A stretch of DNA of 64,000 bases from Streptomyces sp. NBC_01016 (GTDB taxonomy: Bacteria; Actinomycetota; Actinomycetes; Streptomycetales; Streptomycetaceae): the NCBI RefSeq assembly GCF_026341035.1, contig NZ_JAPEOQ010000001.1:1612001-1676000 (forward strand), in the 5' to 3' direction. Shown here one piece after another: positions 1-7,789 of this stretch. Position numbers and translations under genes: made by a program. Position 1 is the first letter of the stretch, and each line of letters opens with the position of its first letter. The notes under the pieces are model-generated. The model saw only the letters and a program-made list of their open reading frames with translations, was not told where the DNA came from and did not search any database.

Positions 1-892
1 AGGTGACGGCGGCGACGGGTTCGACCTTCCCGGACCGCACGGCGTCGATGAAGCCGACGTCCTGCACCGGGATGGCGCCCTGGCGTGCCCGCGAGTAGAG
101 GCCGGTGTCGGGGCGTTGCAGGCCCCGCGCCGACAGGTCGGGGACGCTCAGCTTGCCGAGTGGCACGGCGAGCCGGTCGACCAGGCCGACCGGCAGGCGC
201 CGGCAGAGGATGCCGGTGCGCTGGGCGGCCCAGCCGAGCGTGGAGCGGCGCACGATGTGCGGAGCGGTGCGCACGGCGATGCGGACGCGCGCGGCGCCGC
301 CCTCGATCAGGTCGACGGCGATCTCGGCGCCGGTGTTGCCCGCGCCGACGACGAGGACGTCCTGGCCGGTGAAGGGGTCCGGGTTGCGGTACTCGCCCGC
401 GTGCAGCAGCTTCCCGGTGTACGTGGAGGCGCCGGGCCAGTCGGGCAGGTGCGGGGTGTGGTTGTAGCCGGTGGCGACGACCACGGCGGCCGAGGTCAGC
501 TCGCGGCCACCGGTGGCCCGCAGCAGCCAGCCCGAATCGTCGGCGGCCCGCTCGATGCGGGTGACCTCGACGCCGGTGACGACTTCCAGGTCGTGGTGCT
601 CGGCGTACTTCTCCAGATAGCGCACGACGTCGTCGCGGGCGACCCAGCGGCCGAAGCGGCGCGGCATCGGGAGGCCCGGGAGGCCGGAGAGGCGGCGCGT
701 GGTGTGCAGGTGGAGGCGGTCGTAATGGCCGCGCCAGGAGGTGCCGACGCGGTCGGACTTCTCGAGGACGACGGCCCGGACGCCGTGCGCCTCGAGACCG
801 ACGGCCGCGGCGAGTCCGCCGGGGCCGCCCCCGATGACGTACACGGGCGGGCGTTCATGGCTGCGTGCCGGTGCGTGTGGGGAGTCGGCCAT
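1..892 (-). CDS. FAD-dependent NAD(P)-binding monooxygenase (C-terminus off window)
   Basis: Reading leftward from ATG at 892, an open frame runs to the window edge (297 codons). The N-terminus has a Rossmann FAD motif, VYVIGGGPGG (residues 17-26). A second dinucleotide motif, VLVVGAGNTGAEIAVDL, lies near residue 175 in the position of the NADPH site of flavin-containing and Baeyer-Villiger-type monooxygenases. Between them is a segment, VVVATGYNHTPHLPDWPG, of the ATG type that these families use to contact FAD. The substrate cannot be read; ketone or steroid oxidation would fit the acyl-CoA genes nearby, but that is inference. It is transcribed divergently from the DoxX gene. The stop codon is outside the window. 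Confidence 0.9.
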   Translation of the reverse strand, partial: MADSPHAPARSHERPPVYVIGGGPGGLAAAVGLEAHGVRAVVLEKSDRVGTSWRGHYDRLHLHTTRRLSGLPGLPMPRRFGRWVARDDVVRYLEKYAEHHDLEVVTGVEVTRIERAADDSGWLLRATGGRELTSAAVVVATGYNHTPHLPDWPGASTYTGKLLHAGEYRNPDPFTGQDVLVVGAGNTGAEIAVDLIEGGAARVRIAVRTAPHIVRRSTLGWAAQRTGILCRRLPVGLVDRLAVPLGKLSVPDLSARGLQRPDTGLYSRARQGAIPVQDVGFIDAVRSGKVEPVAAVT

Positions 893-1051
893 GTACGGAG
901 CGTATTGCGGCGCCGGTTTGAGCGGGACCGGTCAAGACGGAAACCGGTTGCGAATTGATCACGGGCCGCGATCGGGGCCGCCCGGCCGTTGCTGCGTGCG
1001 GGGCCCTTGCGGAGGCGGTGCCGGATGGGTTGAACTGGCCTACCCGAGGAA

Positions 1052-1066
1052 CTGACGTACCGTCAG
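1052..1066. promoter_or_regulatory. 15-bp inverted repeat, putative operator (site A)
   Basis: CTGACG-TAC-CGTCAG is a perfect palindrome with 6-bp arms. It sits 24 bp before the preferred DoxX start. Close copies lie at 5110, 5197, 14214 and 14241, each beside an acyl-CoA gene promoter. This suggests the binding site of a shared TetR-type repressor; the protein is not proven. Confidence 0.65.
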
Positions 1067-1090
1067 AAAATGGAGGAGGGGCCGGACTTC

Positions 1091-1543
1091 ATGGACGCGA
1101 TAGGGCTCAGCGGCGCCGAGTGGCTCGCCGTGCTGCGCATCGGGCTCGGCCTGTGGTGGCTGGAGAGCTGGCGGCACAAGGACAAGAAGGGCTGGTTCGA
1201 GCGCGGGACGGGGATCGCCTGGGCCGCCGATGTGGCCGGCAAGCACAAGTGGAACGCCGTGCGCAGCGGCTTCGAGGTCGTCGTGAAACCGCGGCCGAAG
1301 ACGATGGCGTACGTCGTGGTGTATGCCGAACTCGCCCTGGGGGTCGGCCTGATCCTCGGGTTCCTGACGCCGATCGCGCTGGTCGGCGGGCTGCTGCTGA
1401 ATCTGTTGTATTTCACGCTCATGATCCATGACTGGGCCGAGCAGGGGCAGAACGCGATGATGGGCCTGATCTCGCTCGTCGCGCTGTTCGCCATGTCCTG
1501 GCAGGCCTGGTCCCTCGACCACGCGATCGGACTGTTCTCGTGA
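1091..1543 (+). CDS. DoxX family membrane protein
   Basis: A 150-residue hydrophobic protein with about four membrane segments (around VLRIGLGLWWLE, VVYAELALGVGLILGF, ALVGGLLLNLLYF and MMGLISLVALFAMSW), typical of DoxX/DoxD-like proteins. I prefer ATG 1091 because a strong Shine-Dalgarno sequence, GGAGGAGGGG at 1072-1081, precedes it. The upstream in-frame ATG at 1070 overlaps that ribosome site. The stop overlaps the GTG start of the DUF35 gene, so the two are translationally coupled. Its role in this context is unknown; DoxX proteins are often linked to quinone or redox chemistry. A putative operator lies just upstream. Confidence 0.85.
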   Translation: MDAIGLSGAEWLAVLRIGLGLWWLESWRHKDKKGWFERGTGIAWAADVAGKHKWNAVRSGFEVVVKPRPKTMAYVVVYAELALGVGLILGFLTPIALVGGLLLNLLYFTLMIHDWAEQGQNAMMGLISLVALFAMSWQAWSLDHAIGLFS

Positions 1544-1977
1544 GTGCTGACACCGCCGGTGCCGCCGGCGCCGACGTACGTTTCGATGTTCCCGAGCCCG
1601 ATGCCTTCACGCAGCCCTACTGGGACGCGGCCGCCGGGGGGCGGCTGCTGCTCAGGCACTGCGGGAGCTGCGGGCGTGATCATCACTATCCGCGCGAGTT
1701 CTGTCCGTTCTGCTGGAGCGAGGACGGGCGGTGGGCGGACGCGAGCGGCCGGGCCACGCTCTATACGTGGTCCGTCGTGCATCGCAACGATCTGCCGCCC
1801 TTCGGGGGCCGCACCCCGTACACCGCCGCCGTCGTCGACCTCGCCGAGGGGCCGCGGATGATGACGGAGATCGTGGACTGCGCGGAGGCCGACCTGCGGA
1901 TGGGGATGGACCTGACGGTCGACTTCCGGGAGGGCGGGGAGGGCTTCGCGGTACCGGTGTTCAGGCCTGCGGTGTAG
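1540..1977 (+). CDS. DUF35 / OB-fold zinc-ribbon acyl-CoA-associated protein
   Basis: 145 residues. An N-terminal rubredoxin-like zinc ribbon (CGSCG near residue 41, CPFC near residue 55) is followed by an OB-fold with the family pattern ATLYTWSVVHR and PYTAAVVDL. DUF35 proteins act as partners of thiolase-like Ltp proteins and of MaoC-like hydratases; in steroid side-chain degradation the Ltp2-ChsH2(DUF35) pair is a retro-aldolase. The GTG start overlaps the DoxX stop (GTGA). The likely Ltp partner is at 3936-5105, on the opposite strand and under a similar operator. The specific substrate is unknown. Confidence 0.85.
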   Translation: MSADTAGAAGADVRFDVPEPDAFTQPYWDAAAGGRLLLRHCGSCGRDHHYPREFCPFCWSEDGRWADASGRATLYTWSVVHRNDLPPFGGRTPYTAAVVDLAEGPRMMTEIVDCAEADLRMGMDLTVDFREGGEGFAVPVFRPAV

Positions 1978-2070
1978 CCGGGTGGGTCTGTGGTGGCGCG
2001 TGCCGTGACCGGGTGGGCCTGTGGTGGCGCGTGCCGTGACTGCGCGGTCGTGCGGTGGCCTGTGCCGTAA
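1978..2070. repeat. 31-bp tandem repeat, 2 good copies and 1 degenerate
   Basis: Two adjacent 31-bp units (1978-2008 and 2009-2039) differ by one base; both contain TGTGGTGGCGCGTGCCGTGA. A third unit (2040-2070) is diverged. They lie between the DUF35 stop and the GNAT gene and do not form an obvious hairpin. Confidence 0.85.
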
Positions 2071-2111
2071 TCCGGTGGCTGTGTGGCTGCGGGCGTGGTC
2101 ATCATGGCCGG

Positions 2112-3014
2112 ATGACGACCTCACGGGCACGCACCGGCGAGTGGCTGCTGACGTCGGCCCTCGATGAATTCGACCAACAGGCCGGGGAGTTGCTGGCCTC
2201 CGACCCGGCCCTGCACACGGTGGCGCTCAGCGTCACCGCGCGCATGCGGGCGTCCGGCTGGGCGCGTGACGGCGCGCGCTTCGGGGTGTGGACGGGCCCC
2301 GGCGGCAAGGCGGACGGCTACTTCTTCTGGACGCCGCCGCACTTCCTGTACGTGGCGCTGCCCGGCGAGGACGCGGGCCGCGAGGAGGCGGGCCGCGAGG
2401 CGGCGGCGGGCGCCCTGGTCGACGCCCTTGCCGAACTCCCGCTCGACGGTGCGAACGGTGCGCTGGAGTCGACCGCCGCCCTCGCCGGGGCCTGGCGCGA
2501 ACGGCATCCCGGCGCGCGGGCCGAGCGCGTGATGCGGCAGCGGCTGTTCCGGCTCGGCGAGCTCACGCCACCGAAGAGCCTGCCCGAGGGCGGGGCGCGG
2601 ATCGCGGGCGGGACCGACCGGGACCTCCTCGTGGACTGGCACATGGCCTTCGAGACGGAGGCGCACCCGCGCGACGCCGCGTCGCGGGAGCAGGCCGAGG
2701 CCTGGGCCGACGAGCGCATCGCCTACGGCGGCGTCACCCTCTGGGAGGACGGCGGCGACCCTGTCTCGATGGCGGGCCTCACCCTCGGATCGCTGGGCAC
2801 CGTCCGGGTCGCCCCCGTCTACACGCCGCCCGCGCTGCGCGGCCGGGGGTACGCGGCCGCCGTCACCGCCGAGGTCAGCCGGGCCGCGCGGGCCGAGGGC
2901 GCCGAAGAGGTACTGCTCTTCACGGACCTCTCCAACCCGACGAGCAACGCCCTCTACCAACGCCTCGGCTACCGGCCGGTCCGGGAGTTCGCGGTGTGGG
3001 AGTTCAGGCGCTGA
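2112..3014 (+). CDS. GNAT family N-acetyltransferase
   Basis: 300 residues. The C-terminal half is a GNAT domain: the acetyl-CoA binding loop is VYTPPALRGRGYAAAV (RGRGYA near residue 241), followed by LFTDLSNPTSNALYQRLGY, the usual end of the fold. The N-terminal half resembles the degenerate first domain seen in two-domain actinobacterial GNATs. ATG 2112 begins the compact family N-terminus; the upstream in-frame extension to 2055 is Gly/Arg-rich and looks non-coding. The acceptor substrate is unknown. Confidence 0.87.
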   Translation: MTTSRARTGEWLLTSALDEFDQQAGELLASDPALHTVALSVTARMRASGWARDGARFGVWTGPGGKADGYFFWTPPHFLYVALPGEDAGREEAGREAAAGALVDALAELPLDGANGALESTAALAGAWRERHPGARAERVMRQRLFRLGELTPPKSLPEGGARIAGGTDRDLLVDWHMAFETEAHPRDAASREQAEAWADERIAYGGVTLWEDGGDPVSMAGLTLGSLGTVRVAPVYTPPALRGRGYAAAVTAEVSRAARAEGAEEVLLFTDLSNPTSNALYQRLGYRPVREFAVWEFRR

Positions 3015-3033
3015 GGGGCGCGGCCGGGGAGGC

Positions 3034-3167
3034 GCGGGGTACGGCCGACGCGCTGACGGGCACGGCCGGGCGAGCCGACGTGCCCGGCCGACGAGCTAAG
3101 GGGCACGGCCGGCGGGCCGAGGTGCACGGCCGAGAGGAGCCGCGGGGTACGGCCGACGCCCTGACGG
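3034..3167. repeat. Short repeat pair in intergenic DNA
   Basis: A 26-bp sequence containing GGGGTACGGCCGACG occurs at 3034-3059 and again at 3142-3167 with one mismatch. Shorter pieces (GGCACGGCCG) lie between. The stretch separates two convergent genes; no clear terminator stem was found. Confidence 0.7.
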
Positions 3168-3186
3168 ACCCGGTCGGCCCGACCCC

Positions 3187-3876
3187 TCACGGCCACAGCA
3201 GCTCCTTGGTCCAGCCCTCCGCCGTGCGCAGGTACCTGAGGCGTACGTGGCGGCGGCGGGCGTCGCCCTGGAAGAACTCGACCTCGTCCGGGGCCAGCTC
3301 GTAGACCGTCCAGGAGGGGGCGGCAGCGTCCGGTTCGCGCTGCGCGCGTTCCCACGCCGCGTCCGAGGCGCGCTCCAACTCCTCGTAGGAGCCGAGCGGT
3401 TCGCTCTGGTGGCCGACGAGGGCCGAGGCGAGCGCACCGGTCGAGCGGGCGTGCAGATCGGCGTGGGCGGTCTCGGGCGGCGCCGTGCGGACGGGGCCGC
3501 GGACCCGGATCTGGCGGCCCTGTGCCGGCCAGTAGAAGCCGAGCGCCGCGTACGGGTGCGCGGCGAGCTGGCGGCCCTTCGCGCTGCCCGCGTGCGAGGC
3601 GAAGTGCCAGCCGTGCGCCTCGTCCGCGCCGTGCAGCATCACCGTACGGACATCGGCGCGGCCCTCGGTGTCCGTTGTCGCGAGCGAGGGGGTGTGCGGC
3701 TCGGGCTGGCCCGCCGCCACGGCCGCGGCGAACCACTCCGTGAACAGGGGGAGGGGTGCGGCGGGCGCGTCCCGCGGGTCGAAGGCGGGCAGCTCGGTGT
3801 CCCATACGCGCAGGGAACGCAGCAGGGCGTCGAGATCGGGTGCGGGTTCCGGTTCCATGGTCCCCGATCGTTCCAT
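3187..3876 (-). CDS. Pyridoxamine 5'-phosphate oxidase family protein
   Basis: 229 residues with the PNPOx split-barrel layout. RADVRTVMLHG and FASHAGSAKGRQLAAHP match the FMN-binding blocks, PYAALGFYWPAQGRQIRVRGPV the central strand, and DEVEFFQGDARRRHVRLRY the C-terminal dimerisation block. True PdxH enzymes end in R-L-x-P; this one ends ELLWP, so it may be a PdxH paralogue and not the housekeeping oxidase. ATG 3876 is chosen; ATG 3858 (MEPEPAP) is an alternative. It lies 59 bp downstream of the Ltp gene on the same strand, so it could be co-transcribed. Confidence 0.85.
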   Translation of the reverse strand: MERSGTMEPEPAPDLDALLRSLRVWDTELPAFDPRDAPAAPLPLFTEWFAAAVAAGQPEPHTPSLATTDTEGRADVRTVMLHGADEAHGWHFASHAGSAKGRQLAAHPYAALGFYWPAQGRQIRVRGPVRTAPPETAHADLHARSTGALASALVGHQSEPLGSYEELERASDAAWERAQREPDAAAPSWTVYELAPDEVEFFQGDARRRHVRLRYLRTAEGWTKELLWP

Positions 3877-3935
3877 GGACCGGTTCTCGCGTGCCGGTGG
3901 CTCGGGTCGGCGCCCTTCCCGCGGGTCATCCCCTC

Positions 3936-5105
3936 TCAGCCCCGCCCCAACACCACCGTCCCCGCCGAGCAGAACCAGCCGCCCGTCCCCGACGCCACGG
4001 CCAGCTGCGGCAGCGAACCGTCCGCCCGCCGCACCTGATGGCCGCCCGCCTCGCCGCGCAGTTGGCGCGCCGCCTCCACCAGGAGGAAGAGGCCGCGCAT
4101 GCCGGGGTGCTGGGCGGAGAGGCCGCCGCCGTCCGTGTTCGTCGGGAGCTCGCCGTCGTGCAGGAGGCGGCCCTTCTCGACGAACGCGCCTCCCTCTCCC
4201 TTGGCGCAGAAGCCGAGGTCCTCCAGGGTCACGAGCGTCATGTACGTGAAGGCGTCGTAGATCTCCGCGATGTCGATCTCGGCCGGGGTCACCCCGGCCC
4301 GCTCGAAGGCCAGGCGGCCGCTGACCGCCGCGGGGGAGACCGTGAAGTCGTCCCACTCGGACATGGTGGTGTGCGAGACGTGCTCGCCCGAACCCAGCAC
4401 CCACACCGGCGGTTTCGCGCAGTCGCGCACCAGGTCCTCGGCCACCAGCAGCACCGCCGCGCCGCCGTCCGAGCGGATGCAGCAGTGCAGTTTGGTGAAC
4501 GGGTCGGCGATCATCGGCCCGTCGAGCACCTCGTCGACCGTGATCGGGTCGCGGAACATGGCGTCCGGATTGCGGGACGCGTTCGCGCGGGCCTGGACCG
4601 CGACCTGGGCGAGCTGATCGAGGGTCGTGCCGTATTCGTGCATGTGGCGGCGGGCCGCCATCGCGTACTTGGCGATGAGTGAGTGGCCGTACGGGACCTC
4701 GAATTGCAATGGGCCGCGCGCACCGAACGACAGGTTCGAGGTGCGGCGCTTCGCCTTGATGTCGGCGCGGGCCGTGGAGCCGTAGACGAGGAGGACGGCG
4801 CGTGCGTGGCCCGCCCGGATCGCGTCGGCCGCGTGCGCCGCCATGACCTCCCAGGTGGAGCCGCCGACCGAAGTGGAGTCGACCCAGCGGGGTTTGAGCC
4901 CCAGGTACTCGGCGACCTCGACCGGTGCGAGGGTGCCGAGGCCCGCGCTCGCGAAGCCGTCGACGACGTCGGGGGTGAGCCCCGCGTCGGCGAGCGCCCG
5001 GCGGGCGGCCTGGGCGTGCAGGGCGTAGGGAGTGGCTTCGTCGACGCGGCCGCAGTCGGAGAGGGCTATGCCCGTGATGGCGACCTTGCTTCCGGTCTCA
5101 GTCAT
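3936..5105 (-). CDS. Thiolase-like lipid-transfer protein (Ltp/SCP-x type)
   Basis: 389 residues of thiolase fold, starting KVAITGIALSDCGRV and ending in the family pattern NTDGGGLSAQHPGMRG. The IAEIYDAFTYMTLVTLEDLGF block is typical of Ltp/SCP-x proteins. These act on CoA esters and, with a DUF35 partner, can perform retro-aldol cleavage of steroid side chains (Ltp2-ChsH2). Here the likely partner is the DUF35 protein at 1540-1977. The gene diverges from the acyl-CoA dehydrogenase, and a 15-bp operator-like repeat ends only 5 bp upstream of the start. Assignment to steroid chemistry is inference. Confidence 0.88.
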   Translation of the reverse strand: MTETGSKVAITGIALSDCGRVDEATPYALHAQAARRALADAGLTPDVVDGFASAGLGTLAPVEVAEYLGLKPRWVDSTSVGGSTWEVMAAHAADAIRAGHARAVLLVYGSTARADIKAKRRTSNLSFGARGPLQFEVPYGHSLIAKYAMAARRHMHEYGTTLDQLAQVAVQARANASRNPDAMFRDPITVDEVLDGPMIADPFTKLHCCIRSDGGAAVLLVAEDLVRDCAKPPVWVLGSGEHVSHTTMSEWDDFTVSPAAVSGRLAFERAGVTPAEIDIAEIYDAFTYMTLVTLEDLGFCAKGEGGAFVEKGRLLHDGELPTNTDGGGLSAQHPGMRGLFLLVEAARQLRGEAGGHQVRRADGSLPQLAVASGTGGWFCSAGTVVLGRG

Positions 5106-5109
5106 GAAT

Positions 5110-5124
5110 CTGACGGTACATCAG
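5110..5124. promoter_or_regulatory. Inverted repeat, putative operator (site B)
   Basis: ATCTGA-N7-TCAGAT (5108-5126) contains CTGACGGTACATCAG, matching the core of site A with one arm mismatch. It starts 5 bp upstream of the Ltp start codon, so a bound repressor would block initiation of that gene. Confidence 0.6.
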
Positions 5125-5196
5125 ATACGGGGTGCGGAGCAGTGGGGTGTGGAGGAGTGCGCGTAGCTCTGGGCATCCGGCGGTCGGCGTCCTAAC

Positions 5197-5211
5197 ATGA
5201 CGCCCCGTCAG
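5197..5211. promoter_or_regulatory. Inverted repeat, putative operator (site C)
   Basis: TGACG-CCC-CGTCA (5198-5210) is a perfect palindrome and matches 14 of the 15 expected half-site and spacer positions of the motif. It ends about 12 bp before ATG 5224 of the acyl-CoA dehydrogenase and overlaps the region where its ribosome site begins. Confidence 0.6.
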
Positions 5212-5223
5212 AAAGGGGCCCAC

Positions 5224-6423
5224 ATGGACGCCAGGTTCACCGAGGAACAGCAAGAGATCCGCCGTACCCTGCGCGAACTCGCCACCAAGCGCTGCACCCC
5301 GGACGACGTCAAGGCCGCCACCCGCACCCCCGCCGGCCATGACCTCGCTCTGTGGGGCACCCTCAGCGCGGAGCTCGGACTACCGGGGCTCGCGCTGCCG
5401 GAGGAGTGCGGGGGTGTGGGCGGATCCATCGTGGAACTCGCGCTCGCGGCGGAGGAGTTGGGGCGCGTTCTCGCTCCCACGCCGCTGCTCGCAGGCGGCG
5501 GGCTCGCCGCCCCGCTCGTCTCCGCCCTCGGTACGGAGGCCCAGCGCTCCGCGCTGCTGCCGAAGATCGCCGAAGGCACCCTGACCGCCACGCTCGCCGT
5601 GCCCGGCACGGGCCTCGCCACCGCCCTCGGGCTCGTCGCCGACAACGCTGGGGACTGGGCGGGCGGCGGCCGGGCCGGCGGCGTGCAGGCCGCCCGGCAG
5701 GAGAACGGATGGCGCCTCTACGGGCAGGCCGAGCAGGTGCTCGACGGCCACAGCGCCGGGCTGCTGCTCGTCGCCGCGCACACCGGAGGCTTCGCCCGCT
5801 CCCGCACGCTCCTGTTCCTCGTACGCGAGGACGCCCCCGGGCTCGTACGCGTACGCCAGACGGCCATGGACGAGACGCGGCCGCAGGCGCGCATCGAACT
5901 TCGCAACGTCGAGGCCGAGTTGCTCGGCGAGGAGGACGGTGATGTGACCGGGGCGCTCGCCGCCGTCGGGGACACCGCCGCCACCCTGCTCGCCGCCGAG
6001 GCCGTGGGCGCCGCGGACCGGGCGCTGGAGCGGACCGTCGAGTACGTCAAGGAGCGGGAACAGTTCGGCAGGCCCGTCGGCTCCTTCCAGGCCGTGAAGC
6101 ACCGGCTCGCCGATGTGTATGTACAGGTCCAGGCGGCGCGCTCCGCCGCGTACTACGCGGCGTGGGCTGCGAGTACCGCCGACGAGGCACGGGTCGGCGG
6201 CCTCGCGCTCGCCCAGGCGCTCGAGGCGCTGCGGACCGGGGCGGGGGAGGCCGTGCAGCTGCACGGCGGCATCGGGTTCACCTGGGAGCACGACGCGCAT
6301 CTGTATCTGAAGCGGGCCGCCGGCGACGAGCTGCTGTTCGGGCCCGTGCACCTGCTGCGCGACCGTGCCGCGCAGGCCGCCGAGCTGTTCGCACCGGGTC
6401 CCGGTCTGGAGGTGGCGGTCTGA
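5224..6423 (+). CDS. Acyl-CoA dehydrogenase
   Basis: 399 residues. The ACAD fold is complete: an N-terminal helical part (FTEEQQEIRRTLRELA), a mid-domain, and a C-terminal helical domain with YVKEREQFGRPVGSFQAVKHRLADVYV and VQLHGGIGFTWEHDAHLYLKRA. FAD-linked alpha,beta-dehydrogenation of an acyl-CoA is expected. The heterotetrameric steroid-type FadE proteins look similar, but a second alpha/beta partner gene is not adjacent. ATG 5224 follows AAAGGGG. The gene ends in TGATG, overlapping the DUF385 start. Confidence 0.9.
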   Translation: MDARFTEEQQEIRRTLRELATKRCTPDDVKAATRTPAGHDLALWGTLSAELGLPGLALPEECGGVGGSIVELALAAEELGRVLAPTPLLAGGGLAAPLVSALGTEAQRSALLPKIAEGTLTATLAVPGTGLATALGLVADNAGDWAGGGRAGGVQAARQENGWRLYGQAEQVLDGHSAGLLLVAAHTGGFARSRTLLFLVREDAPGLVRVRQTAMDETRPQARIELRNVEAELLGEEDGDVTGALAAVGDTAATLLAAEAVGAADRALERTVEYVKEREQFGRPVGSFQAVKHRLADVYVQVQAARSAAYYAAWAASTADEARVGGLALAQALEALRTGAGEAVQLHGGIGFTWEHDAHLYLKRAAGDELLFGPVHLLRDRAAQAAELFAPGPGLEVAV

Positions 6424-6899
6424 TGGCGCCGCCGGGCATCAAGCTGGTGCAGAAGGTGTCGTCGACGCGGACGTTCGGCCGCCTCGCGCCGCACGTCATC
6501 CCCGCTCTCGACCGCACCGTGCACCGGCTCACACGCGGAAAGGTGCTGCTCAGCGCGCAGATGCTGCCGGGCGTGATCCTCAGCGTGCGGGGCGCGAAGA
6601 GCGGGATCGAGCGGCGTACTCCACTCGCGTGCATGCCCGAGGAGGAGCGGGGGACCTGGCTGCTGATCGGGTCGAACTTCGGGCGGCCCGGTCATCCCGC
6701 CTGGACCGCGAATCTGCTCGCGCATCCGGACGCCGAGATCAACTGGCGCGGGGCGGACGTCCCGGTGACGGCCCGGCTCCTGGACGGCCGCGAGCGGGAG
6801 GAGGCATGGGCGGCGGCGCTGAAGTTCTGGCCGCCCTACGCCGCGTACCAGCGGCGGGTGGAGCGGGAGATCCGGCTGTTCCGCCTGGAACGCCGCTGA
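6423..6899 (+). CDS. Nitroreductase/DUF385 family, deazaflavin (F420)-dependent-type oxidoreductase
   Basis: 158 residues. VILSVRGAKSGIERRTPL and LIGSNFGRPGHPAWTANLLAHPDAEI are the hallmark blocks of the Ddn/DUF385 split-barrel family, many members of which bind F420. The start ATG at 6423 overlaps the upstream stop (TGATG), so it is coupled to the acyl-CoA dehydrogenase. It probably reduces a product of the same pathway; the substrate is unknown. Confidence 0.88.
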   Translation: MAPPGIKLVQKVSSTRTFGRLAPHVIPALDRTVHRLTRGKVLLSAQMLPGVILSVRGAKSGIERRTPLACMPEEERGTWLLIGSNFGRPGHPAWTANLLAHPDAEINWRGADVPVTARLLDGREREEAWAAALKFWPPYAAYQRRVEREIRLFRLERR

Positions 6900-6920
6900 G
6901 CGACCGGCCGCGAACTGCAA

Positions 6921-6958
6921 CAGCGGCGGCTCACGTTGCACCACGCGAACCGCCGCTG
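6921..6958. terminator. Convergent stem-loop terminator
   Basis: CAGCGGCGG (6921-6929) pairs with CCGCCGCTG (6950-6958), giving a 9-bp GC stem with a 20-nt loop between convergent genes ending at 6899 and 6979. No T-tract, as is common in Streptomyces. Confidence 0.6.
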
Positions 6959-6978
6959 CACGACAGGACCAGGAAGAG

Positions 6979-7626
6979 TTACTTGGCGGGCTTCTTTCCG
7001 GTCACGCCCAGGTGCACCAACATCGCGAGGTTCGGCTTGAGTTCGGCCTGCTTGACGCCCCAGGACTGGAAGCCCTTCTGGTGCGAGGCGACCGCCGCGA
7101 GCATCGCGACCAGTGAACCGGCGACCGCGGCCGGGCTCACGTCCTTGTCGACCTTGCCCTTGTCCTGAAGGTCCTTGACGGCGTCCGCGAGGGAGTTGTT
7201 CACCGAGTTCAGGATCTTCATGCGGAGCTTGTAGAAACGCTTGTCACCCTCGGCCGCACCGAGGTCGACGACCCGCAGGATCGCGTCGTTCTTGCGCCAG
7301 AACTCCAGGAACCCGTCGACGAGTTCCTGCGCCGTGGCCCAGCCGGCCTTGCCGACCCAGGAGCGGTCCGCGACCAGTTCGGTCAACCCCGCACCCACGG
7401 TGGCCATTTGCTCGGCGATCTCCAGGACGGCGCCCTCGACGTCCGGGAAATACTGGTAGAAGGTCGCGGGCGAAGTGCCCGCCTTTCGCGCGACATCAAT
7501 GACTTTGACGTCCCGGTAGGGCGAGGAGCTGAGCATCTCGCCGAGGCAGTCGAGCAGCTTCTGACGTGTTGCCTGACCGCGTCGGCCGGCCACGCGGCCG
7601 TCGACGGTCCGTACTTGTCCTGTCAT
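6979..7626 (-). CDS. TetR family transcriptional regulator
   Basis: 215 residues. The N-terminal HTH is TRQKLLDCLGEML...VKVIDVARKAGTSPATFYQYFPD. The C-terminal ligand domain is rich in Ala and Leu and ends in KKPAK. It is convergent with the acyl-CoA dehydrogenase operon and is the only TetR gene inside the first acyl-CoA module, so it is the best local candidate for the repressor that reads CTGAC-N5-GTCAG. A weak copy of that motif (CTGTCATGCCGTCAG, 7620-7634) covers its own start codon, consistent with autoregulation, but this is unproven. Confidence 0.9.
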   Translation of the reverse strand: MTGQVRTVDGRVAGRRGQATRQKLLDCLGEMLSSSPYRDVKVIDVARKAGTSPATFYQYFPDVEGAVLEIAEQMATVGAGLTELVADRSWVGKAGWATAQELVDGFLEFWRKNDAILRVVDLGAAEGDKRFYKLRMKILNSVNNSLADAVKDLQDKGKVDKDVSPAAVAGSLVAMLAAVASHQKGFQSWGVKQAELKPNLAMLVHLGVTGKKPAK

Positions 7627-7789
7627 GCCGTCAGCTTACCGAGGGGTGATCGGAGCGCGATCTGGCCGACTGCAAATGGGGTTGGCCGTCATGACCTCCG
7701 GTCAAATGACGCGCCGTGAGCGACTGGAATTGGCCAAACGTTCGAATTTCAATCACGGCGGCCCGTTCGGCCTGGTTAGCGTGACGCCC

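Noticed and set aside
116..958. Long plus-strand ORF opposite the flavin monooxygenase
   Set aside because: It is composed of Gly/Arg/Ala/Val and lacks any family; the minus strand encodes a clear FAD enzyme with two dinucleotide motifs.
3187..3876. Housekeeping PdxH
   Set aside because: The C-terminal R-L-x-P motif of canonical PdxH is not present, so only family membership is claimed.
7561..7575. CTGACGTGTTGCCTG as another operator of the TetR regulon
   Set aside because: Only the left half-site matches and it is inside the coding sequence of the TetR gene.
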